A DNA stretch of 60,069 nt from an uncultured Eisenbergiella sp. (GTDB lineage: Bacteria; Bacillota; Clostridia; Lachnospirales; Lachnospiraceae): positions 1 through 60,069 of the forward strand of contig CANQVD010000021.1 in assembly GCA_947627215.1 (NCBI GenBank). Reading direction: 5' to 3'. A program made the translations under genes and the position numbers. Below are positions 17,675-28,090 of the stretch, piece by piece; position 1 is the first letter of the stretch, and each line of letters opens with the position of its first letter. Under the pieces are notes generated by a model. That model saw nothing but the letters and a program-made list of their open reading frames with translations, was not told the origin of the DNA and did no database searches.

Positions 17675-17811
17675 GTCCGCAGGCAGCGGAGGCGCAGCCG
17701 GCTCTGGGATCCGCCGGCGGCAGGAGGATACGGCGTTTGAGATCCGCAGCCCGCAAAAAGCGCGGGATGCGTTTCCCATATTCAGTTTCTTAAAAAGGAG
17801 GAGGAAGACAA

Positions 17812-19083
17812 ATGAAGGAAAGAACTTGGGGTCAGAAGATCGTTCTGGGGATTCAGCACACGCTGGCCATGTTCGGCGCGACGGTGCTGGTGCCCACGCT
17901 GACGGGACTGAACGTTTCCATCACGCTGTTCTGCGCGGGCCTGGGCACGCTGCTGTTCCATCTGGTGACGAAGAAAAAGGTGCCGGTTTTTCTGGGCTCC
18001 AGCTTCGCGTTCATGGCGGGCATCATGGCGGTCCTGGGGGATTCCCGGGTGGGGGATCTGGACTATCTGGAAAAGCTGGCGGCCTTAAAGGGCGCGCTGA
18101 TCGTCGCCGGTCTGGTGTATGTGGTGTTCGCGCTGCTGATCAAAATTTTCGGCTATGAAAAGGTGAATAAGCTGCTGCCGCCCATCGTCACGGGCCCTGT
18201 GATCATCGTCATCGGCCTGCGGCTGTCCGCGTCCGCCATCAACAGCGCTTTTTATCACGACGGCGTGTTCAGCATGAAATCCATTCTGGTAACGGTGGTG
18301 GTGCTGGCCACGGTCATCGTGGTTTCCATCTGGGCCAAAGGGATCTTTAATCTGATGCCTATTCTGTTCGCGATCATCGTGGGCTATCTGGTCTGCCTGC
18401 CGCTTGGCTTCTGTGACTTTACGGCGGTCCGCCAGGCCCACTGGATCTCCTTTATGGATCAGGCCATTTATTCCCAGATCCTCTGCCTGCCCACCTTCCG
18501 CATGGACGCCATCATGGCGGTGGCCCCCATCGCGCTGGTGACGATGATCGAGCATGTGGGCGATATCACGACCAACGGCGCGGTCGTGGGGCAGAATTTC
18601 TTTGAGGATCCCGGCGTGCACCGCACGCTTCTGGGCGACGGCCTCGCCACGGCGCTGGCCGGTCTGCTGGGCGGCCCCGCCAATACGACCTACGGAGAAA
18701 ACACGGGCGTTCTGGCGGTGACGAAGGTGTACGATCCTTCCATCATCCGCATCGCCGCGGTGTTCGCCATCGTGCTTGGTACGATCGGGAAGTTCGGCGG
18801 CTTCATCACCAGCCTGCCCTCTCCCGTGACCGGGGCCATCAGCATCGTCCTCTACGGCATGATCTCCGCGGTGGGCGTCCGGATCCTGATCAATTCCCGG
18901 CTCAATTTCGGCAACAGCCGCAATCTTCTGACCGCGGCCATCATTCTGGTGCTGGGCATCGGCTGCGACAGCATTCCGGTCACGGAAACCGTGACGATTT
19001 CCGGTCTGGCGCTGGCCGCCGTGGTGGGCATCCTGCTCGGCCTGATCCTGCCGGAGGGCGAGGACAGCGTGCTGCAGGGGTGA
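17812..19083 (+). CDS. uraA: Uracil permease (NCS2/UraA family)
   Basis: A 423-residue nucleobase:proton symporter with about fourteen membrane segments. The opening GQKIVLGIQHTLAMFGATVL and the core IALVTMIEHVGDITTNGAVV, GGPANTTYGENTGVLA and ISAVGVRILI are diagnostic. The substrate Glu residues sit in the EHVGD and TTYGENTG segments. AAAAAGGAGGAGG lies before the ATG. No PyrR-binding loop was recognised in the 137-nt gap after codA. With codBA it completes a cytosine/uracil uptake and salvage block. Confidence 0.92.
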   Translation: MKERTWGQKIVLGIQHTLAMFGATVLVPTLTGLNVSITLFCAGLGTLLFHLVTKKKVPVFLGSSFAFMAGIMAVLGDSRVGDLDYLEKLAALKGALIVAGLVYVVFALLIKIFGYEKVNKLLPPIVTGPVIIVIGLRLSASAINSAFYHDGVFSMKSILVTVVVLATVIVVSIWAKGIFNLMPILFAIIVGYLVCLPLGFCDFTAVRQAHWISFMDQAIYSQILCLPTFRMDAIMAVAPIALVTMIEHVGDITTNGAVVGQNFFEDPGVHRTLLGDGLATALAGLLGGPANTTYGENTGVLAVTKVYDPSIIRIAAVFAIVLGTIGKFGGFITSLPSPVTGAISIVLYGMISAVGVRILINSRLNFGNSRNLLTAAIILVLGIGCDSIPVTETVTISGLALAAVVGILLGLILPEGEDSVLQG

Positions 19084-19189
19084 GGACCCTGCGGGCCCGC
19101 GGCCGGAAAACGGGGCAGAGGGCGCACAGGCGACCGGTATCCGCCTTTGGGGAGCGATGCCGTCTGTCAGCCGCAAAGGAGTGAAACAG

Positions 19190-22100
19190 ATGTCTCTCGG
19201 TTTTGTGATCGGCGCTTCGGGCGCGGGGAAAAGCACCTATATTTACCGAAGAATCATTGCGCGGTCGCAGGCCGCGCCGGAGAAGAAATTTTTTGTCATC
19301 GTGCCGGATCAGTTCACCATGCAGACGCAGATGGACCTGGTGACCATGCATGAAAAAAAGGGCATCATGAACATCGATGTCCTGAGCTTTAGCCGTCTTG
19401 CCCACCGGATCTTTGAAGAGCTGGGGGCGGACGGCATGCCCATGCTGGACGATACCGGGAAAAGCCTGATCGTGCGGAGGGTCGCCGCGGAGCGCAGGGA
19501 GCAGATGCCCCTCATCGGCGGGAATCTGGGACGGACCGGCTATGTGCATGAGGTGAAATCCTCGATTTCTGAATTCATGCAGTACGGGATCGGGCCGGAG
19601 GAGCTGGCAAAGCTGGCGGATTTTTCGCAGAAGCGAGGGCAGTTGTGTCACAAGCTGAAGGATCTCGGAGTCGTTTACGAGGGATTTCTGAAATTCATAC
19701 AGGATCGGTTTCTGACGGCGGAGGAGCTTTTGGAGGTGCTGGCGTCCCTGCTCCCGAAGTCCCGGCTGATCCCGGGCAGTACGGTGGTGTTCGACGGCTT
19801 TACGGGATTTACGCCGGTGCAGAATAAGGTCATTTACCAACTGCTGAGGCTGGCGGGAGAGGTGACCGTCACCGTCACCATGGATGCCCGTGAGGATCCG
19901 TTCGGCGGGACCGGAGAACAGGAGCTGTTCGCCCTGAGCAAAAAAACGGTGGCTTCTCTGACACGGCTGGCGCAGGAAGCGGGCGCGGCGGTGGAAAGGC
20001 CGATCCTGCTGACGCCGGAGGTGCCGCCCCGTTTTTCGCGCGGCGGCCAGCTTGCCTATCTGGAACGGAGCCTGTTTCGGTATCCGATGACGCCGTTTCC
20101 CGGAACGGACGCGGGGAAAACGGCGGATCCCGGCGGCGGAACCCTGTCAGATGAGATCGTTTTGATGGAGGCCTCCGCGCAGCGGGAAGAGGTTCATCAG
20201 ATCGGCATCGCGATCCGGCGGCTGGTGCGGGAAAAGGGATATTGTTATCGGGATATCGCCGTGATCTGCGGCGATCTGGGAGATTATGGCAGCAGCGTGG
20301 AGCGCGAGTTTCAGGCGCTGGATATCCCGGTGTATGTGGACAGGACCCGGGGGATCGGGCTGAATCCGTTCATCGAATACATCAAAAGCGCCCTGCAGGT
20401 GCGGGTGCAGAATTACAGCTTTGAGGCCGTTTTCCGGTATCTGCGCAGCGGACTGGCGGATTTTTCGCCGGAAGAAACGGACAGGCTGGAAAATTACGTC
20501 CGTTCCGCGGGAATCCGGGGACGGAAGAAATGGGAGACCCTGTTCGTCTGCCGTACGCGGGATATGGAGGCCCCCCTGCGGGAGCTGGAGGAGCTGAACG
20601 CCCTGCGCGTGCGCCTGACCGCGCAGTTGGAACCGCTGTTCGGGACGTTCCGGAAAACGGCGGATTTCGCCGAAGGGCTGTACCGGTTTATTGCGGCAAA
20701 CGGCGTGCAGCAGAAGCTGAAACGGTTTGAGGAAAAATTCGCACGGGAACAGGATGCCGTGCGGGAGAGAGAATACGCGCAGATCTACCGGCTGGTGATG
20801 GATCTGCTGGATCAGATTGTCAGCCTGATCGGAGAGGAGCCGGTGAAGGCGGAGGAGTTCGCGAAGATTCTGGACGCCGGCTTTGATGAGATCCAGGTGG
20901 GGACCATTCCCCAGAACGTGGACCGCGTGGTGGTGGGAGATATGGAGCGCACGCGCCTGAAGCCGGTGAAGGCGCTGTTTTTTGCGGGGATCAACGACGG
21001 ATATATTCCCCGGAACGCGGGAAGGGGAGGGATCCTTTCGGAGCTGGATCGGGAATTCCTGGCCGGGGCCGGCATGGAGCTGGCGCCCTCGCCCCGGCAG
21101 CAGATGTACATTCAGCGCCTCTATCTGTATCTGAACATGACGAAGCCGTCGGAGAGACTCATCCTGTCCTGGGCGCGGATGAACGCGGAGGGACGGGCGC
21201 TGCGTCCCAGCTTTCTGATCGGGCAGGTGCAGCGCCTGTTCCCGGAGCTGCGTGTACAGCGTCCGGAGACGGAGCCGGTATGGGAACAGATTCAGTCTCT
21301 GAAGGACGGCAGGCGGTATCTGGCCGCAGGGCTGCGCCGATTCGCGGACGGCAGACTGCAAAAGGAGGAGGAGCGTTCTTTTTTCACCCTGTACCACCTC
21401 TATCGGAGGGATCAGGTTTATGCCGCGTGGAGCGGGAAGCTGACGGATACCGCGTTCCTGCGGTATCGGGAGACTCCCCTGACCAGGGCGGTGGCGGCGG
21501 CGCTTTACGGGAGGACTCTTCTGGGAAGCGTGAGCCGCCTGGAGCAGTATGCCGCCTGCGCCTATTCTCATTTCCTGCGCTACGGTCTGCAGTTGGCGGA
21601 GCAGAAGGAATTTTCCTTTGAGGCGGCGGATCTGGGAAACCTGTTCCATGGAGTCCTGGAGATTTTTGCCGAAAAGCTGAAGGAAAACGGCTATACGTGG
21701 CTGGATTTTCCGCGGGAGGCGGGGGAACGTCTGGTAACGGAAGCGCTGGACGCTTATGCCGCCGCCTATAACAATACGGTCCTTTTTGACAGCGCCCGCA
21801 GCGCCTATATGATCACGAGGATCCGGCGGATCCTGTTCCGGACGGTGCAGGCCATGCAGTATCAGCTCAAAAAGGGCAGCTTTGTGCCGGAACAGTTCGA
21901 GGTGTCCTTTTCGGTGGCGGAGGATCTGGATGCGGTCAATATCGCGCTGGGCGAAGAGGAGAAAATGCGTCTGCGGGGCCGCATCGACCGGATGGATGTC
22001 AGGGAAGAGGAAGACAGGATCTATGTGAAGGTGGTGGATTACAAGTCCGGAAGCAGGAGCTTTTCTCTGTCGGCACTGTATTACGGGCTGCAGCTCCAGT

Positions 22101-22663
22101 TGGTAGTCTATCTGAACGCGGCCATGGAAATGACCGCCAGAAATCATCCCGGCAAAGAGGTGATCCCGGCCGCGATGCTCTATTACCAGGTGAAGGACCC
22201 GGTCATAGAGATGAAAAAAGAGGAAATGAGCCCGGAAGAGATCAATGCGCAGATCCTCCGGGAGCTGCGCGCCACAGGCGTGGTGAATGCCAGCGAAAGC
22301 GTTCTGCACGGTCTGGACGAGGGCTTTGCGGATTCCTCCGATGTGGTGACGGCGGAGCGCGGAAAGAAGAAAGAGGGCCCCGGTTCCGGTCTTCTGGAGG
22401 AGGCGGATTTCCGGAATATATCCGCGTTTGCGGAGAAAAGGATCCGGCAGATGGGACAGCAGATCCTGAACGGCCGGATCGCCCTGGATCCCTGTGTGCA
22501 CAGGGACAGGAACGCCTGCGAATTCTGCCCTTACCGAAGGGTATGCGGCTTTGACAGGCAGATCGGCGGATATGTGACGCGGGAGCTGGAACTCCTGGAG
22601 GAGGATGAGGCGCTTGCGCGCATCAGACAGGAGGTGTCCGATGGCGGCGAAATTCACGGATGA
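19190..22663 (+). CDS. addB: AddAB helicase-nuclease, subunit B
   Basis: 1157 residues. The N-terminal Walker A is VIGASGAGKSTYIY (about 7-18). The middle is an inactive-helicase-like region (VVVGDMERTRLKPVKALFFA, INDGYIPRNAGRGG). The C-terminal RecB-type nuclease shows VVDYKSGSRSF. The iron-sulfur cysteines are in EQYAACAYSHFLRYG and in RNACEFCPYRRVCGFD near the C-terminus. The start ATG 19190 has AAAGGAG upstream and places the Walker motif at the normal position. It overlaps addA by 23 bp, implying coupled translation. The complex resects double-strand breaks for RecA repair and degrades linear phage DNA. Confidence 0.93.
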   Translation: MSLGFVIGASGAGKSTYIYRRIIARSQAAPEKKFFVIVPDQFTMQTQMDLVTMHEKKGIMNIDVLSFSRLAHRIFEELGADGMPMLDDTGKSLIVRRVAAERREQMPLIGGNLGRTGYVHEVKSSISEFMQYGIGPEELAKLADFSQKRGQLCHKLKDLGVVYEGFLKFIQDRFLTAEELLEVLASLLPKSRLIPGSTVVFDGFTGFTPVQNKVIYQLLRLAGEVTVTVTMDAREDPFGGTGEQELFALSKKTVASLTRLAQEAGAAVERPILLTPEVPPRFSRGGQLAYLERSLFRYPMTPFPGTDAGKTADPGGGTLSDEIVLMEASAQREEVHQIGIAIRRLVREKGYCYRDIAVICGDLGDYGSSVEREFQALDIPVYVDRTRGIGLNPFIEYIKSALQVRVQNYSFEAVFRYLRSGLADFSPEETDRLENYVRSAGIRGRKKWETLFVCRTRDMEAPLRELEELNALRVRLTAQLEPLFGTFRKTADFAEGLYRFIAANGVQQKLKRFEEKFAREQDAVREREYAQIYRLVMDLLDQIVSLIGEEPVKAEEFAKILDAGFDEIQVGTIPQNVDRVVVGDMERTRLKPVKALFFAGINDGYIPRNAGRGGILSELDREFLAGAGMELAPSPRQQMYIQRLYLYLNMTKPSERLILSWARMNAEGRALRPSFLIGQVQRLFPELRVQRPETEPVWEQIQSLKDGRRYLAAGLRRFADGRLQKEEERSFFTLYHLYRRDQVYAAWSGKLTDTAFLRYRETPLTRAVAAALYGRTLLGSVSRLEQYAACAYSHFLRYGLQLAEQKEFSFEAADLGNLFHGVLEIFAEKLKENGYTWLDFPREAGERLVTEALDAYAAAYNNTVLFDSARSAYMITRIRRILFRTVQAMQYQLKKGSFVPEQFEVSFSVAEDLDAVNIALGEEEKMRLRGRIDRMDVREEEDRIYVKVVDYKSGSRSFSLSALYYGLQLQLVVYLNAAMEMTARNHPGKEVIPAAMLYYQVKDPVIEMKKEEMSPEEINAQILRELRATGVVNASESVLHGLDEGFADSSDVVTAERGKKKEGPGSGLLEEADFRNISAFAEKRIRQMGQQILNGRIALDPCVHRDRNACEFCPYRRVCGFDRQIGGYVTRELELLEEDEALARIRQEVSDGGEIHG

Positions 22664-25600
22664 CCAGCGGCGGGCCATCGATCTGAGAGGCTGTAATATC
22701 CTGGTTTCCGCGGCGGCGGGATCCGGAAAGACGGCGGTCCTGGTGGAGCGGATCGTTGAGCTGGTCAGCGATCCGAAGGCTCCGGTGGACATCGACAGAC
22801 TTCTTGTGGTGACCTTTACCAATGCTGCCGCGGCCGGGATGCGGGAGAGGGTGGAAGCGGCTCTGACCGCCAGAGCGCAGGAGAGGCCGGGGGATATTCA
22901 TCTGCAGCGGCAGCTCACCCTGCTGCACAATGCCCAGATCACCACCATCGACAGCTTTTGTCTGTATCTGATCCGCAATCACTTTCAGGAGATCGGACTG
23001 GAGCCGGATTTCCGGGTGGCGGATGACGGGGAGCAGAAGCTGCTGGCGCAGGATGTGCTGGGAGAGCTTCTGGAGGATGCTTACGCACGGAAGGAGCCCG
23101 CGTTCCTGCATTGCGTGGAATGCTTTGAAACCAACGGCCGGGACGGCAGGCTGGGTGAGCTGATCCTTTCCCTGCGCGAATTCGCCGTGAGCCATCCATG
23201 GCCGGAGAAATGGCTTTTATCCCACAGGGAGGATTTTGCGGTTTCTTCGCCGGAGCAGATGGAGAAGACGGACTGGTTCGCCTTTTTGGGAGACAGTGTG
23301 GAAAAAACGCTGCGGGCCTGTGAACAGCAGATCGCGGAGGCGTCGGCGCTTTGCGGACAGCCGGACGGCCCCTATCCGTATCTTGCCGCGCTGGACGCGG
23401 ACCGTGCCCTGGTGGAGAGGCTGCGCTGCGCCGCGGGCCGAGGAGAAGGAGACGCGCTGAATGCCGCGGCTTTTTTTGAGGCGGTTCGGGAGATTTCCTT
23501 TGCACGTCTTCCCGGAAAGCAGGATGCTTCCATATCCCCGCTGAAGCGTGAGGCGGTGAAAAAAGGCCGGGACAGGATGAAAAAGCTGCTGGGCGCCCTG
23601 AGGGACACCTGGTTTGCTCTTCCTCCGGCCGTCTGGGCGGAGGATATGCGCAGGGCGGCCCCGGCCCTGCAGATGCTGGTGGATCTGACGCTGGAGTTCA
23701 TGCGCCGCCTGGAGGAGAAAAAGCGGGAGAGGAATCTGCTGGACTTTGCGGATATGGAGCATCTCGCGCTGAAGATCCTTCTGACCGTGCGGGAGGACGG
23801 TTCCGTTTTTGCGACGAAGACGGCGGAGGAGTACCGGGCGCATTTTGCGGAAATCCTGATCGACGAATATCAGGACTCCAATCTGGTGCAGGAGCTTTTG
23901 CTGGAAAGCATTTCCGGAGAAGCGCTGGAGCGTTACAACCGGTTCATGGTGGGGGATGTAAAACAGAGCATTTACAAGTTCCGCCTGGCCCGACCGGAGC
24001 TGTTTATGGAAAAATTCGAACAGTACCGGAAAGCGGACGGGAGCGGCATCCGGGTGGATCTGAAGCAGAATTTCAGGAGCCGCCCGCAGGTGACGGACTG
24101 CGTGAATGCGGTCTTTTCCCGGATCATGCACCGGGAGCTGGGAGGCGTGGAATACGATCAGGATGCGGCGCTTGCCGCGGCGGCGCAGTTTCCGCAGCCC
24201 CCTGCGCCGGTACGGCAGTCACGGGGGACGGAAAGCGGGGCCGGCGGGCAGGAAACCGCTTCGGACGGGGCAAGCCCTTATGATCCGGAGCTTCTGCTGG
24301 CGGTTACGGACGAAACCGGGGAGAAGGCCAGACAGCGGGAAGCGCGGATGACGGCGGCCCGGATCCGGGAGCTCATGGGCCATTTATGTGTGCGGGATAA
24401 AAACACGGGAAAGCTGCGCCCGGTGTCCTATGGAGATATCGTGATCCTGCTGCGCACCGTTTCCGGATGGGATGAAATTTTCAAGCAGGCGCTGGAGGAA
24501 GAACACATCCCGGTCCATGTGACATCCCGTACGGGATATTTTGCGGCTCAGGAGGTGCAGAATGTCCTGCATTTTTTGCGAATACTGAATAATCCGCTGC
24601 AGGATATCCCGCTTTTCGGCGTGATGCATTCCTTCATCGGAGGCTTCTCCGATGAGGAGATCGCCATGCTGAGAGCGGGGGAGGAGGCGCGGAGGAAGAA
24701 GCTGTATGTCTGTCTGGAGGAAACGGCCGAAAAGGGCGGCACGGAGCTTGCCGAAAAATGCCGGACGTTTCTGAATCTGATCCGAAGATTCCGGGAATAC
24801 GCGGTTTATCTGCCCATTCACAGCCTGCTGGAGAAATTTTTTGAAGAGACCGGCTACTTATATGAGGCAGCGGCCATGCCCGGCGGGACGAAACGGCGCA
24901 CCAATGTGGAGATGCTTCTGACCAGGGCGGAAAGCTTTGAAAAGACCAGCTATTTCGGCCTGTTTCATTTCATCCGCTATATGGAGCAGTTGGAGAAGTA
25001 TGAAATCGACTACGGAGAAGCGGGCGATCTGGATGAAAACGCGGATGTGGTGCGGATCATGAGCATTCATAAAAGCAAGGGTCTGGAGTTCCCGGTCTGT
25101 TTCCTGTGCGGAATGTCCAGGCGCTTCAACCGGCAGGAGCTCAGTCAGCCCGTCATCATGGACATGGATCTGGGGCTGGCCATTGACTGTGTGGATCCGG
25201 AGGCGAGAACGAAGCGGGTGTCCCTGAAAAAGCGCGTGCTGTCCAAAAAGCTGGAGCAGGACAGCCTGGGGGAGGAACTGCGGATCCTTTATGTGGCGAT
25301 GACCAGGGCGGAGGAAAAGCTCATTCTGACGGCGGCGTGCAGAGAAAAGGCCGTGCCGTCCGACGGCGCTGACGGAGGCGCTTCGGTTGGGATACAGGGC
25401 GGCGCCCTGGCGATGCAGCTTCAGGGGGCCTCCTGTTATCTGGACATGCTGCTGGCGCCCTGGCAGGCGTCCGGATACGCGATACGCTGTATGGGGGAAG
25501 CGGAGCTGGTGAAAAAGGATCTCGTCCGGATGGCGGACGGAAAAAAGCTGCGCGATACGCTTTTGCATTCCGATCCCCGCGACTATCTCGGTTCCGGGGA

Positions 25601-26333
25601 CTGCAGGCGTTTGGAGCAGCGGATCAGGACGCCCTATGCGCACGGGAACCTGTCGGGGCTGTTCGCGAAGACCACCGTTTCCGAACTGAAGCTGGCGGGA
25701 ATACGGGAGATGGCGGAGGGCGGCGACGTGCTGTTCCGGGAAGAGGTGGCCGTCCCTTATGTTCCCCGGTTCGTGGAAGAGAGGGAGGAAGGTCCGGGCG
25801 GAGCATTTCGGGGCAGCGCTTACCATCGGCTTCTGGAGCTGTTTCCGTTTGAGAAAAAGGAAGAAGCAGGCTGGACCCGGGAGAGGATCCGCGAGGTGAT
25901 CGAAGAGAAAAGAGAGAGCGGAGAGCTGTCCGAGGCGTACGCGAAGGCCATTCACCCCGGGAAGATGGAGCGGTTTCTGGCCTCTCCTCTGGCGGAGCGG
26001 ATGCGGGCGGCGCTGGCGGAGGGAAATCTGTTCCGGGAGCAGCCGTTTGTGCTGGGAATACCGGCCAGCCGCCTGAAACCGGAATTCCCGGAGCAGGAGA
26101 CCGTTTTGATCCAGGGGATCATCGACGTGTTTTTTGAGGAAAACGGGGAGCTGGTCGTGGCGGATTATAAGACCGATGCTGTGAAGGATGCGGAAGAGCT
26201 GGCGCGGCGTTACCGGGTGCAGTTGGACTATTATGCGCAGGCGCTGGAACGGCTCACCGGAAAAAAAGTGAAGGAGAGGATCCTTTATTCGTTCGCCCTC
26301 GGCCGGGAAATTCTGCTGGAGACTGTATCGTAA
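22641..26333 (+). CDS. addA: AddAB helicase-nuclease, subunit A
   Basis: A 1230-residue UvrD-family 3'-5' helicase with C-terminal nuclease. Motif Q/I is FTDDQRRAIDLRG and SAAAGSGKTAVLVERI; motif II is EILIDEYQDSN; motif III is MVGDVKQSIYKFRLA; motif V is VRIMSIHKSKGLEFPV; motif VI is LRILYVAMTRAEEKL. The nuclease core is GELVVADYKTDAV with a following QLDYYAQAL. The ATG at 22641 has CAGGAGGTG before it, inside the addB reading frame. Length and domain order are standard for AddA. Confidence 0.95.
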   Translation: MAAKFTDDQRRAIDLRGCNILVSAAAGSGKTAVLVERIVELVSDPKAPVDIDRLLVVTFTNAAAAGMRERVEAALTARAQERPGDIHLQRQLTLLHNAQITTIDSFCLYLIRNHFQEIGLEPDFRVADDGEQKLLAQDVLGELLEDAYARKEPAFLHCVECFETNGRDGRLGELILSLREFAVSHPWPEKWLLSHREDFAVSSPEQMEKTDWFAFLGDSVEKTLRACEQQIAEASALCGQPDGPYPYLAALDADRALVERLRCAAGRGEGDALNAAAFFEAVREISFARLPGKQDASISPLKREAVKKGRDRMKKLLGALRDTWFALPPAVWAEDMRRAAPALQMLVDLTLEFMRRLEEKKRERNLLDFADMEHLALKILLTVREDGSVFATKTAEEYRAHFAEILIDEYQDSNLVQELLLESISGEALERYNRFMVGDVKQSIYKFRLARPELFMEKFEQYRKADGSGIRVDLKQNFRSRPQVTDCVNAVFSRIMHRELGGVEYDQDAALAAAAQFPQPPAPVRQSRGTESGAGGQETASDGASPYDPELLLAVTDETGEKARQREARMTAARIRELMGHLCVRDKNTGKLRPVSYGDIVILLRTVSGWDEIFKQALEEEHIPVHVTSRTGYFAAQEVQNVLHFLRILNNPLQDIPLFGVMHSFIGGFSDEEIAMLRAGEEARRKKLYVCLEETAEKGGTELAEKCRTFLNLIRRFREYAVYLPIHSLLEKFFEETGYLYEAAAMPGGTKRRTNVEMLLTRAESFEKTSYFGLFHFIRYMEQLEKYEIDYGEAGDLDENADVVRIMSIHKSKGLEFPVCFLCGMSRRFNRQELSQPVIMDMDLGLAIDCVDPEARTKRVSLKKRVLSKKLEQDSLGEELRILYVAMTRAEEKLILTAACREKAVPSDGADGGASVGIQGGALAMQLQGASCYLDMLLAPWQASGYAIRCMGEAELVKKDLVRMADGKKLRDTLLHSDPRDYLGSGDCRRLEQRIRTPYAHGNLSGLFAKTTVSELKLAGIREMAEGGDVLFREEVAVPYVPRFVEEREEGPGGAFRGSAYHRLLELFPFEKKEEAGWTRERIREVIEEKRESGELSEAYAKAIHPGKMERFLASPLAERMRAALAEGNLFREQPFVLGIPASRLKPEFPEQETVLIQGIIDVFFEENGELVVADYKTDAVKDAEELARRYRVQLDYYAQALERLTGKKVKERILYSFALGREILLETVS

Positions 26334-26340
26334 AAAATAC

Positions 26341-26369
26341 TTGACAAATCAGATAGACAAACTTACTAT
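26341..26369 (+). promoter_or_regulatory. Promoter of the metNIQ operon
   Basis: TTGACA (26341-26346), 17-bp spacer, TACTAT (26364-26369). The start would be near 26376, leaving a leader of only about 55 nt, too short for an S-box; none is seen. Confidence 0.7.
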
Positions 26370-26431
26370 GTTTTTGTTTGAAGAACAGGATTCGGTTCAC
26401 GTGCCGTCTGCGCGGCGGAATGAGGGACATA

Positions 26432-27208
26432 ATGGAAGAATATTTCATTGAGGTAAAGAATCTCTGCAAAACCTTTCATAATAAGAAAAGCTCGGTGCAG
26501 GTGCTCAAGGGCATCGATCTGGAGGTGAAAAAGGGAGAGATTTACGGTATCGTGGGGTTTTCCGGCGCGGGGAAGTCCACGCTGGTCCGCTGCATCAACC
26601 GTCTGGAGGAGCCGGACAGCGGCACCGTGCGGATCGGGGACAAGACCGTCACCTCTCTGAACAAGAAGGAACTGGATCTGCAGCGCAGCAAGATCGGCAT
26701 GATCTTCCAGCAGTTCAACCTGTTTGATTCCATGACGGTATATGAGAATATCGCTTATCCGCTGAAGATCAAAAAATGGAAGAAAGAGGACATCCGGAAG
26801 CGGATCGACGAGCTTTTGGAGCTGGTGGGGCTGACGGATAAGAAGGACGCCTATCCGGGGCAGCTTTCCGGCGGACAGAAGCAGCGGGTGGGCATCGCCA
26901 GGGCGCTGGCCAACGAGCCGGATGTGCTGCTGAGCGACGAGGCCACCAGCGCGCTGGACCCTCAGACCACGATTTCCGTTCTGGATCTGATCAAGGAGAT
27001 CAACCAAAAGCTCGGGCTGACGATCATCCTGATCACCCATGAGCTGGAGGTCATCAGGTATACCTGCGATCAGGTGGCCGTGATGGAAAACGGAGAGCTT
27101 CTGGAAAAGGGCAGCGTCCGGGAAATCTTTGAAAATCCGCAGTGCGAAACCGCAAGGAATTTCATCAGCGTTTACAACAAGCTGCGCGCCAGCGGCTGGG
27201 AAAGCTGA
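26432..27208 (+). CDS. metN: Methionine ABC transporter, ATP-binding protein
   Basis: 258 residues. Walker A GFSGAGKSTLVRCINRLE, Q-loop MIFQQFNLFDSMTVYEN, signature LSGGQKQRVGIARAL, Walker B PDVLLSDEATSALDP and the switch His in ILITHELEV are all seen. It is shorter than the roughly 340 residues of classic MetN: the C-terminal ACT/NIL regulatory domain that gives feedback inhibition by methionine is missing. ATG 26432 was chosen because GAGGGACATA precedes it; an in-frame ATG at 26420 is an alternative. Downstream metI and metQ define the transporter. Confidence 0.85.
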   Translation: MEEYFIEVKNLCKTFHNKKSSVQVLKGIDLEVKKGEIYGIVGFSGAGKSTLVRCINRLEEPDSGTVRIGDKTVTSLNKKELDLQRSKIGMIFQQFNLFDSMTVYENIAYPLKIKKWKKEDIRKRIDELLELVGLTDKKDAYPGQLSGGQKQRVGIARALANEPDVLLSDEATSALDPQTTISVLDLIKEINQKLGLTIILITHELEVIRYTCDQVAVMENGELLEKGSVREIFENPQCETARNFISVYNKLRASGWES

Positions 27209-27300
27209 GAGCCGCGGCCGTCAGGCAACGGATCCGGCGTCCCGCGGCATGAGGAGCGCACGGCCGGCCGCAGAAGTCCGCTGTACAGAGAGGAAAAAGC

Positions 27301-28011
27301 ATGAGCCTTTATAAATATTCGTTCTGGGAAGTGCTGATGCACAGTTTTTCAAAAGAGGTCTGGGATCAGGTGATCCCCGCGCTGGGCGAGACCATGTATA
27401 TGGTGGTGATCTCTTCCGTTTTCGTGCTGCTGTTCGGCGTGATCTTGGGACTGGTGGTGGTGCTGACCGGGCGGGAGGGGCTTTTCCCCTGCGTGCCCCT
27501 GCACACGGTGCTGGGCGCCATCATCAACTGCTTCCGCTCCCTGCCGCAGGTCATCATCATCATCGTCATGCTGCCGGTGGCGAGGCTTCTGCTGGGCCAG
27601 TCCTACGGCTCCAACGCCTGTATCATTTCCCTGATCGCGAGCTGTGTCCCGCTGTTCGCCAGACTGGTGGAGAGCAGCCTGCTGGAGATCGACAAGGGGA
27701 AGATCGAGGCGGCCAAGGCCATGGGGAGCGGCAATGCGCGCATCCTGTTCCGGGTCATGCTGCCGGAGACGCTGCCGTCCCTGATCCGTTCCTTCACCAA
27801 CGCGGTGGTCATCGTCATTTCCATGACGGCGCTGGCCGGAAGCTTCGGCGCGGGCGGGATCGGCTACATCGCGGTGACGTTCGGCTATACCCGCTATCAG
27901 CATGATCTGCTGTTCGCCACCATCATCGTGCTGATCATCATTGTGCAGGCGGTGCAGTTCTGCGGCGATGCCTGTTCCAAGATGATCCTGAAGAAAAGGC
28001 ATTTGATCTGA
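27301..28011 (+). CDS. metI: Methionine ABC transporter, permease
   Basis: A 236-residue inner-membrane permease with about five or six helices. It starts with a periplasm-facing segment, then LGETMYMVVISSVFVLLFGV. CFRSLPQVIIIIVMLPVARL and the cytoplasmic EAA loop KIEAAKAMGSGNARILFRVMLPE contact MetN. SMTALAGSFGAGGIGYIAV is typical of MetI. The RBS AGAGAGG is close to the ATG. It sits between metN and metQ, 92 bp after metN. Confidence 0.9.
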   Translation: MSLYKYSFWEVLMHSFSKEVWDQVIPALGETMYMVVISSVFVLLFGVILGLVVVLTGREGLFPCVPLHTVLGAIINCFRSLPQVIIIIVMLPVARLLLGQSYGSNACIISLIASCVPLFARLVESSLLEIDKGKIEAAKAMGSGNARILFRVMLPETLPSLIRSFTNAVVIVISMTALAGSFGAGGIGYIAVTFGYTRYQHDLLFATIIVLIIIVQAVQFCGDACSKMILKKRHLI

Positions 28012-28090
28012 CCGGCCTTCGCCTGTCGGATTTAATGTATACAAAATGGTGCGGGCTCATGGAGAGCCGCACAGAGAAGGAGTGAATATT

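Noticed and set aside
17675-17811. Possible PyrR attenuator before uraA
   Set aside because: Only a small GC hairpin (around 17698-17719); no PyrR-binding loop consensus and no terminator.
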